Shown here piece after piece: positions 48,233 to 54,088 of a stretch of 54,088 nucleotides of DNA. The position numbers were made by a program, and so were the translations under genes. The stretch comes from Gammaproteobacteria bacterium (GTDB lineage: Bacteria; Pseudomonadota; Gammaproteobacteria; Steroidobacterales; GCA-2729495). The stretch spans positions 1-54,088 of the forward strand of contig JASLMV010000018.1 in NCBI GenBank assembly GCA_030746435.1, read 5' to 3'. The notes under the pieces were generated by a model that was given only the letters and a program-made list of their open reading frames with translations, was not told the origin of the DNA and ran no database searches. The stretch's first letter is position 1; the number at the start of each line of letters is the position of its first letter.

Positions 48233-49975
48233 TCAGCCTGGAACCCGGATCCGTTCAACTAGTTTCTTCACTTCGACAGGCGGTGCCGGTGTCAGTGCGC
48301 TAACAATCATTGCCACGTGGAAGTTAAGGACAGCACCGACCGCACCAATGCCCTCGGGCGATATGCCAAACAGCCAGTTCGCCGCGATGTTCTCTGCGAA
48401 AGGCTCAATGAACACGCCCTTGAAGTAAACAATATAACCGACGGTGAAACCAAGCCCCGTCAGCATGCCGGCGATTGCACCCTGCTTGTTGACCCGGTAA
48501 CTGAAAATGCCCAGCAGAATGGCCGGGAACAGAGACGCCGCAGCCAGCCCGAAGGCGAGGGCAACCACCTGTGCAACAAAGCCGGGCGGGTTGTAACCGA
48601 GGTACCCGGCAAGCAGGATCGCGACGGCTGCACTGATGCGTCCGGCCAGCAGCTCTCTTTTCTGACTGATATCGCGTACGAAGGTGCTCTTCAACAGGTC
48701 ATGCGATACCGAGGCGGAAATAACCAGCAGCAAGCCTGCTGCGGTCGACAGTGCTGCTGCTATACCTCCCGCAGCAACCAGCGCAACGACCCAGTTTGGC
48801 AGCCTGGCGATTTCGGGCATCGCGAGCACGATAATGTCGCGGTCAACACCGAGCTCATTTCCCTGCCAGCCATAACTGTCAGCCGTTGGGGTAAATTCCA
48901 TATTCGTATCGTTGTAGTACTGGATGTGCCCGTCACCATTTTTGTCATCGAAGGTCAGCAGGCCCGTTGCTTCCCATGTTCTGAACCACTCAGGTCGCTC
49001 TTCGTAAGCGAGGTTACCGTTTGCTGAGCCTACCGGGCCGGTCTGAATGGTTTCCGTCAGGTTAAGGCGCGCCAGTGCACCGACAGCGGGTGCCGTTGTG
49101 TAAAGCAGGGCGATAAAAAATAATGCGTAACCGGCGGAGATACGTGCATCACGTACCCTCGGCACGGTAAAGAAACGCACGATGACGTGCGGCAGTCCTG
49201 CCGTCCCGATCATCAGCGCGAGTGTAATAAAAAATATATCTATAGTGCTCTTGGTTCCGCTCGTGTATGCAGTAAAGCCAAGATCCGTGACGATCTGATC
49301 GAGTTTGCCAAGCAGAAAGCCCCCGCCATCGATCACCGTACTGCCGAAAGCGATCTGTGGAACCAGCGTGTCGGTTACCTGCAGCGAAATAAATACTGCC
49401 GGTACGGTGTACGCGAATATAAGCACACAGTACTGGGCAACTTGTGTATAAGTGATGCCCTTCATGCCGCCGAGTACCGCGTAAAAGAACACGATCGCCA
49501 TGCCGATTACGAGACCTACCGTGATATCGACGCCCAGAAAACGCGAGAACACGATGCCGACGCCACGCATCTGGCCGGCGACGTAGGTGAAGGAAATCAC
49601 CAGCAGGCAGATGACAGCTACCACCCGGGCGGTTTGGGAGACATACCGGTCGCCGATGAATTCGGGTACCGTGAACTTGCCGAACTTGCGCAGATAAGGC
49701 GCCAGCAGGAGGGCGAGCAGTACGTAGCCGCCCGTCCAGCCCATCAGGTACACCGAGCCGTCGTAGCCGAGAAATGCAATGAGCCCAGCGAGTGATATGA
49801 ACGAGGCTGCGGACATCCAGTCGGCCGCCGTCGCCATGCCGTTGGCAACCGGGTGCACATGTTTGCCTGCCACGTAGAATTCGCCGGTGCTACGCGCCTT
49901 GGACCAGAACGCTATGCCTATATAAAGCGCGAAGGACGCACCGACAACGATATAGGTAAGCGTCTGCAGGTCCAC
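48233..49975 (-). CDS. Sodium:solute symporter (SSS family, VC_2705/ActP-like)
   Basis: 580 residues from GTG 49975 with GAGGA 7 nt upstream, inside the end of the small-subunit gene. About 13 membrane segments; sodium-site stretches WMSAASFISLAGLIAF and LSTAAGLLLVISASVSHDLL match ActP-type carriers. Between segments lies a hydrophilic insert (about 305-370) containing DDKNGDGHIQYYN, an EF-hand-like loop (Asp344, Asn346, Asp348, Gly349, Ile351, Asn355). Together with the DUF4212 subunit this is the VC_2705-type two-gene symporter, probably for acetate or another short carboxylate. Inner membrane. Confidence 0.94.
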   Translation of the reverse strand: MDLQTLTYIVVGASFALYIGIAFWSKARSTGEFYVAGKHVHPVANGMATAADWMSAASFISLAGLIAFLGYDGSVYLMGWTGGYVLLALLLAPYLRKFGKFTVPEFIGDRYVSQTARVVAVICLLVISFTYVAGQMRGVGIVFSRFLGVDITVGLVIGMAIVFFYAVLGGMKGITYTQVAQYCVLIFAYTVPAVFISLQVTDTLVPQIAFGSTVIDGGGFLLGKLDQIVTDLGFTAYTSGTKSTIDIFFITLALMIGTAGLPHVIVRFFTVPRVRDARISAGYALFFIALLYTTAPAVGALARLNLTETIQTGPVGSANGNLAYEERPEWFRTWEATGLLTFDDKNGDGHIQYYNDTNMEFTPTADSYGWQGNELGVDRDIIVLAMPEIARLPNWVVALVAAGGIAAALSTAAGLLLVISASVSHDLLKSTFVRDISQKRELLAGRISAAVAILLAGYLGYNPPGFVAQVVALAFGLAAASLFPAILLGIFSYRVNKQGAIAGMLTGLGFTVGYIVYFKGVFIEPFAENIAANWLFGISPEGIGAVGAVLNFHVAMIVSALTPAPPVEVKKLVERIRVPG

Positions 49976-49977
49976 GC

Positions 49978-50226
49978 TCAGTCCTCTTCCACGTGGTGGC
50001 GTTTGTCGATGATCGACATGCGCCAGGCGTAGAAAAAGATCAGGACGACGAATACATAGATACTGCCCTGTTGCGCAAACCAGAACCCGAGTTTGAAACC
50101 GGCAATCTCGAACTGGTTCAGGAAATCAAGCAGCAGTATCCCGCACCCGAAGGAAACCATGAACCAGATTGCCAGGCACAGTGCCACGAGCCGCAGGTTG
50201 TCCTGCCAGTAGGTGCGCTTGTTCAT
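49978..50226 (-). CDS. DUF4212 symporter small subunit
   Basis: 82 residues, two membrane segments and WQDNLRLVALCLAIWF at the start, as in the small partner of VC_2705-type sodium symporters. GAGGGG sits 8 nt before the ATG. Its stop is 2 nt before the symporter start, and the ribosome site of the symporter is in its last codons, so the two are made together. Confidence 0.93.
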   Translation of the reverse strand: MNKRTYWQDNLRLVALCLAIWFMVSFGCGILLLDFLNQFEIAGFKLGFWFAQQGSIYVFVVLIFFYAWRMSIIDKRHHVEED

Positions 50227-50268
50227 TCGTTTAACCCCTCGCGCTCAAGTATATACATGCAAGGTAAA

Positions 50269-50664
50269 CTACCGGGCAGGCTTGTTTGCACCGGACGCCA
50301 GGTACGCATCCAGTACGCACCGCCCAAGATTCTGGGCTGCGGCGTAAGCCATCGGCAATCCGTGTATCATTTTCGGGATCTTGCCATCCAGTGGACCCTC
50401 CATGCACTTGTCGATCAGCGTCCGGACAGTCATATAGCAATCTTCCGGCGCGCCTTTGTAGACCAGGGCAAACCCGGCATCCGGGTTCGTGCACAGGCCC
50501 GGTACTGAGCTGACCTTGAAGTTATGTACCCAGTCTTCTCTCGGCATGACGGGTTGGCTGTCTACGTACTCGGGCGTCCTCAGGGCGTCCTCCGCCAAAT
50601 CAGAGGCTTCTGCCAGGCCGGCTGCAATAATCAGGCAGGTGGCGACCAGGAGAACCTTATTCAC
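50269..50664 (-). CDS. Periplasmic protein of unknown function
   Basis: 131 residues from GTG 50664, because GAGGG sits 5 nt upstream and overlaps the alternative GTG 50670. A cleavable Sec signal (VNKVLLVATCLIIAAGLAEA) precedes a small soluble domain with four cysteines (GLCTN, EDCYM, DKCME, GRCVL), probably two disulfides. No recognised family. It lies 42 bp upstream of the DUF4212 gene on the same strand and may be part of the symporter transcript. Confidence 0.75.
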   Translation of the reverse strand: MNKVLLVATCLIIAAGLAEASDLAEDALRTPEYVDSQPVMPREDWVHNFKVSSVPGLCTNPDAGFALVYKGAPEDCYMTVRTLIDKCMEGPLDGKIPKMIHGLPMAYAAAQNLGRCVLDAYLASGANKPAR

Positions 50665-50816
50665 GGGCACCCTCGCAGAAAGTATGAAATAACCGGCGAG
50701 TCGTTTGGGTCGTTAAAATTGAACATCATGACACCTCCCAAAAGGATCTGTGTTCCGGACCATCGAACCGTGTATCCTGCGCATGAAATAGTACCCCGGA
50801 ATAAGGAGCCGCTGAC

Positions 50817-51263
50817 ATGCAACCCGATCCTGCCTGGGAGGGGGCTATTGCCTTCCATGAACTCATGTTCGGCACCTGGCTCTCTTACATACTGCTGGTT
50901 ATCCTGTGGGAAAAGGTGCTTCGCGCACCGTTGCAGGAGTGGAAATACTTGCTGCTTACCTGTCTCTCCGCAAGCTTCTTCGTCATCAACCACTATTTCT
51001 TCTTTGCACCGTTTTACCTGTGGGTTATCAACGGGTACACGCTTATTTTCGCATGCGTATGGTATGGGCTGGGAATGCGGCAGGAAGGGCGAACGCTGAT
51101 CTGGAAGTGCGCCGGTCTTATGCTTGTGATTGTTCACTCGGCGTCTTACATTGGTTTCGAGTTGCTGGCGCGTCTTGCAGTCGAGCAGGGCGTGCATGAA
51201 GTGTGGATTATGGTGGCGAGCTATGCCGGGTTTGCCGGCATTATTCTGTGGCGCCGTGCCTAG
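50817..51263 (+). CDS. Integral membrane protein of unknown function
   Basis: 148 residues with about five hydrophobic segments; AAGGAG precedes the ATG by about 10 nt. Aromatic-rich (INHYFFFAPFYLWVING). Its stop TAG lies on the palindrome CTAG (51260-51263) that also provides the stop of the facing gene. No family recognised. Confidence 0.7.
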   Translation: MQPDPAWEGAIAFHELMFGTWLSYILLVILWEKVLRAPLQEWKYLLLTCLSASFFVINHYFFFAPFYLWVINGYTLIFACVWYGLGMRQEGRTLIWKCAGLMLVIVHSASYIGFELLARLAVEQGVHEVWIMVASYAGFAGIILWRRA

Positions 51264-51724
51264 TCGTCAGCTGAAACTTTATCCGTTACTTTTGCTGGTT
51301 CCGACGGTTTTGCCCATTTGATTTCTCCGGCAACAAACCAGGCACCGACACCCAGAGCTGCATACGTAATCCCGACGGCTTTTATGATGGGCTGTGTTGC
51401 ACCAAGCTGGTACATCGCATGCCAGAACTGGTAGCCTCCGTATGCCAGCATGCCCAGTGCAGTCATAAAGGCGCCGTTGCGACCCATGCGAACCGCTTCC
51501 TTGTGCCTGATTGACCAGATAACCATCCCGGCACCGACGCCGACTATCGCATCAAGCACGGCCAGGGTGGACATGTGCCGGTATGCAACCTCAATACTGA
51601 CAGCCATAAGTTCCGCTGGCCTTTCAATTGCAAAAATAAGGCTGTACAGGTTGCCCGCAACCAATTCGGAGAGCATCAGTATCGCGATGAAGCCAAAGTA
51701 GAGTTCGGGTAGAAGATCTTTCAT
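51260..51724 (-). CDS. Integral membrane protein of unknown function
   Basis: 154 residues with four hydrophobic segments, an RHMSTLAVLDAIVGVGAG stretch near residue 49, and a charged C-terminal tail (KPSEPAKVTDKVSADD). Small membrane protein; no family recognised. It overlaps the convergent gene by 4 bp on CTAG, so each gene's stop is TAG on its own strand. Confidence 0.7.
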   Translation of the reverse strand: MKDLLPELYFGFIAILMLSELVAGNLYSLIFAIERPAELMAVSIEVAYRHMSTLAVLDAIVGVGAGMVIWSIRHKEAVRMGRNGAFMTALGMLAYGGYQFWHAMYQLGATQPIIKAVGITYAALGVGAWFVAGEIKWAKPSEPAKVTDKVSADD

Positions 51725-51876
51725 CTCACACCCGGAGCAGTGGTTGTTCGCTCATGCTTTTGTCGTGACAACAGGGTAGTCCCATTACCCTGATAGGATA
51801 CAAGATACTCGTTATAAAGTAGCCACGCCAGCAGGCCAAACCTCGGGATTGCGGTGGTTGTAACGATGAGGCAGCC

Positions 51877-52314
51877 CTATCGGCGGCCAAGTGCGAGCAG
51901 TTCGCTAATTTCCGGTTGCTCCTGGTACACCGGAACATCGGAACCGACATCGATCCAGGGCTGGGCGCTGCGGTACCAGACGTGTGCGTCCGGCTTAAAA
52001 GACGATGTGTCGTCCAGTGTGCCCGGTTTAAGCACGACAATTGGGCCAAAGGACGGTGAGGACAACCAGACGGCAATACCACAATCAGCACAGTGGTGGC
52101 GCTGTCTTGTTTTACCATTCAGTTCATACTCATTAATGCTCAACATACCGGACGTAAGTTCGATATCCGGCTGCTGCAGGATCATGGAAAGCCCGAATGC
52201 AGACCCGGAAAATGACTGGCAGTCGGTGCAATGGCAGGCATAGCAAACGAGAGGGTTGCCGTTAATAATGTAGCGTACCTTCCTGCAGTGGCAACCTCCG
52301 GTTGGGCTGGTCAT
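51877..52314 (-). CDS. GFA-family (CENP-V/GFA fold) zinc protein
   Basis: 145 residues; AAGGGAAA precedes the ATG. The zinc-binding cysteines are all present: GGCHCRKVRY, CYACHCTDCQSFSG and HHCADCGIAVW. This is the fold first described as glutathione-dependent formaldehyde-activating enzyme, though most members have no proven activity. Structural zinc and a possible catalytic zinc are likely. Cytoplasmic, apparently alone. Confidence 0.92.
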   Translation of the reverse strand: MTSPTGGCHCRKVRYIINGNPLVCYACHCTDCQSFSGSAFGLSMILQQPDIELTSGMLSINEYELNGKTRQRHHCADCGIAVWLSSPSFGPIVVLKPGTLDDTSSFKPDAHVWYRSAQPWIDVGSDVPVYQEQPEISELLALGRR

Positions 52315-52360
52315 CGGATTTCCCTTTGCATCACGGCAGGGCTGTCAGGCAGGCAACCGG

Positions 52361-52540
52361 CTACTCATCCTCATCATCTTTAAAAAGACAACTCTTGGTG
52401 TATTCGGCTGCTTCGTTCGTGCTCCAGTCACCCGCAGATTTTTCTTTGAGTTGCGCACACCATTCCTTGCTGCCGGGTTCCGGGGCACAGCCCGAAATCA
52501 TGGCTACGATTACAAGTAGAGGTAAAAGGCATCTGGTCAT
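52361..52540 (-). CDS. DUF3012 family small lipoprotein
   Basis: 59 residues from ATG 52540, with GGAG 8 nt upstream; longer readings are not supported. The signal ends MISGC (Cys18), then APEPGSKEWCAQLKEK and GDWSTNEAAEYTKSC, the pattern of DUF3012. The family is widespread in marine gammaproteobacteria and of unknown function. The mature protein is only about 42 residues. Confidence 0.85.
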   Translation of the reverse strand: MTRCLLPLLVIVAMISGCAPEPGSKEWCAQLKEKSAGDWSTNEAAEYTKSCLFKDDEDE

Positions 52541-52738
52541 TTCAATTACTCCGGTCTCAAGGGGGTTGGTGAAGGGCCAAGCGTTTTGTTTATGGCTACA
52601 GTATATAGCCGACATGTTCCGGGATTGCTTGCGAGCGGCCTTGATCGAGGCATTTTACCATCTGGATCGCATCCATCGTGTAGTCGACCAAAGGATGCGG
52701 ATATACGACTTCCCTGTTCGCCTCATTAACTGCCTGTG

Positions 52739-54067
52739 CTAATCCCGGGATCCGCAATAGCGGGTCACAATCTTGTTGAAGTCGTCGGGAAATTCGGCAT
52801 GTGGACTGTGTCCGGCATCTTTAACAACCACCATCTGTGTCTGCACACCGCTGCTCTCGAGTATTTCGTTGAACATCCTGCCCAGCCCTACCGGAACCTG
52901 GGGGTCTTTTTCTCCAAAAATTACGAGGCTGAGCGCCTTGAGGTCACCTTCAGTGATTTCATCGTGGGCTTTATCTCTCAGTGCAGTAAAGATGGGATGG
53001 GCCGGATTCAGACGCAGCGTCGGGTGCCCGGGGTAGGGCGGTAACGAAGCCATGCCTTTCATCGCCTCCCGAATCTTCGGGGACGCATGCTGGTTGACCA
53101 CCTGCTGTGCAAGTTCGTCCGTGACGTTATTGCCTGTCGGAAAGCGCAGCAGTAAAGCGCGGCGGGAACTATAAAAAGTAGGGCCACCGGCAGGATGCAC
53201 CGGACCGGCCACATACATGACAAAGTTGAGCGCGTCGAGCATGAGTTTCCCGTCATCGGGGACCATCACGGTCCCGACATTTACGAGGCAATGCACAAGG
53301 TCGGGTCGATCCAGTGCAACGCGGGTAACCGGCCAGCCGCCCTGCGAATGGCCGACGAGCGTGACATCTTCGAGCCCCAGCGCTTCGATAAAGCCCCTGA
53401 GATGTATGGCATCGAGCGTATAGTAGTTGGAGTAGTCTTCGGTACGCTTCAGGTTATCGGTGCCACCCTGGCCGAGACGGTCGAGCGCGATGACGCGGAA
53501 ATGTTCTGCCAGCCCGGGAAAATTCTGTTTCCACTTGCGCGCGTGGTTATTGAAACCTCCGGTCTGTCCGCCGTGCACCAGGACCAGTGGCGGGCCATCG
53601 CCCATCTCGAAGTAGCGCGTGCTAATGCCGTCTACATCTATCATCTTTACTGAATCTTCCGGCATCGCGTTTGCCCAGGAAGGTGTCTGATCCGTTCGGG
53701 CGGGCATGAAGTCCAGTTCCAGGGTGCAGGCTTTCGTGCCCGTCCTGGTATCCGCTACCGTGACCGGCACCCCGCGAGCAGGCGATGGGGAATTAAGCAC
53801 CAGGTGAAATCCCGGGCGCTCATCATCCCAGTTACACTCCTTTAGCGCCTGTTTGTATACCAGTTGAATGCCGCTTTTCTTCAGCCCGTCCAGTTCAATA
53901 TCAGCAGGCAGGTCTTCGCCGCAGATGATGAGATCGGAGTCATAATCCGCACGCATCGGAAGGCCTGGGGAAATAGTGCACAGGGGATCCGTTTCCGACA
54001 GGGCACTTCCCCACACAAAAATACCCAAAGGGAAAGTTATCAATAATTGGATGGTTGCGTTCTTCAT
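52739..54067 (-). CDS. Exported alpha/beta-fold hydrolase
   Basis: 442 residues. A Sec signal (IQLLITFPLGIFVWGSALS) precedes about 115 residues of beta-rich sequence with paired cysteines. The hydrolase domain then has LVLVHGGQTGG (oxyanion), VALDRLGQGG-like IALDRLGQGGTDN, nucleophile VGHSQGGWP, Asp in IFGEKDPQV and His in KDAGHSPHAEF, a complete Ser-Asp-His triad. It resembles C-C bond hydrolases and esterases. The extra N-terminal domain is unrecognised. The ATG lacks a clear ribosome site, and the promoter would lie beyond the window edge. Confidence 0.88.
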   Translation of the reverse strand: MKNATIQLLITFPLGIFVWGSALSETDPLCTISPGLPMRADYDSDLIICGEDLPADIELDGLKKSGIQLVYKQALKECNWDDERPGFHLVLNSPSPARGVPVTVADTRTGTKACTLELDFMPARTDQTPSWANAMPEDSVKMIDVDGISTRYFEMGDGPPLVLVHGGQTGGFNNHARKWKQNFPGLAEHFRVIALDRLGQGGTDNLKRTEDYSNYYTLDAIHLRGFIEALGLEDVTLVGHSQGGWPVTRVALDRPDLVHCLVNVGTVMVPDDGKLMLDALNFVMYVAGPVHPAGGPTFYSSRRALLLRFPTGNNVTDELAQQVVNQHASPKIREAMKGMASLPPYPGHPTLRLNPAHPIFTALRDKAHDEITEGDLKALSLVIFGEKDPQVPVGLGRMFNEILESSGVQTQMVVVKDAGHSPHAEFPDDFNKIVTRYCGSRD

Positions 54068-54088
54068 GGCCAGACTTATGTGTACAAG

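Overview
The window is about 54 kb of chromosomal DNA that looks gammaproteobacterial and probably marine or sediment-dwelling. The evidence is moderately high GC, E. coli-like housekeeping genes (a class I DAHP synthase and PurU), a DUF4212/VC_2705-type sodium symporter pair, a DUF3012 lipoprotein and two kinds of REP/MITE-like palindromic repeat. I could not fix a genus. I see no rRNA, tRNA, CRISPR array, transposase, integrase or phage gene. The content is chromosomal accessory metabolism broken by a few housekeeping genes.

Layout, left to right. (1) 58-2185: two paralogous polytopic membrane proteins followed by a c-type cytochrome lipoprotein, closed by a two-way terminator. (2) 2245-3893: NmrA-like and GST-like genes; the GST start abuts a REP-like cluster at 3896-3992. 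(3) 4019-8633: an alpha/beta hydrolase with a non-canonical nucleophile elbow faces a tight UbiD decarboxylase / aldehyde dehydrogenase / luciferase-like oxidoreductase operon. (4) 8817-14766: a lipoprotein, a protein of a small paralogous family, an MFS carrier, a TMTC-like glycosyltransferase with TPRs and an SGNH hydrolase. (5) 14981-18622: a 1213-residue lipoprotein joining Calx-beta-like repeats, a glucose/sorbosone-dehydrogenase propeller and a diheme cytochrome. (6) 18631-25985, minus strand: VOC protein, methyltransferase, DUF1015, then an MFS / chelatase-like lipoprotein / Tat flavin oxidase group. (7) 26158-31875: an exported SDR with a NahK-like kinase, a flavoprotein with two C-terminal hemes followed by an MFS carrier, and the second member of the paralogous family. 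(8) 32429-40021: a subtilase lipoprotein, a Tat amidohydrolase, an esterase lipoprotein with an MFS carrier, and a Tat-exported SDR. (9) 40022-43529: two repeat-rich intergenic blocks around a beta-propeller protein and a kinase/phosphatase pair. (10) 43530-54067: DAHP synthase, PurU, DUF2784, amidohydrolase, TauD-like dioxygenase, the sodium symporter pair, small membrane proteins, a GFA protein, DUF3012 and an exported alpha/beta hydrolase.

The common thread is envelope-located redox and hydrolytic chemistry. At least nine enzymes carry Sec, Tat or lipoprotein signals, and four MFS carriers lie among them. The cytoplasmic UbiD/ALDH/LLM set looks like a carboxylic-acid catabolic module. No complete known pathway can be assembled, so substrates remain open. 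The points most worth following are the exported chelatase-like plus flavin-oxidase pair, the two exported SDRs, the flavoprotein whose last residue is a heme ligand, the unnamed two-copy family, and a 147-158 bp palindromic element present in two diverged, opposite copies with compensating stem changes.
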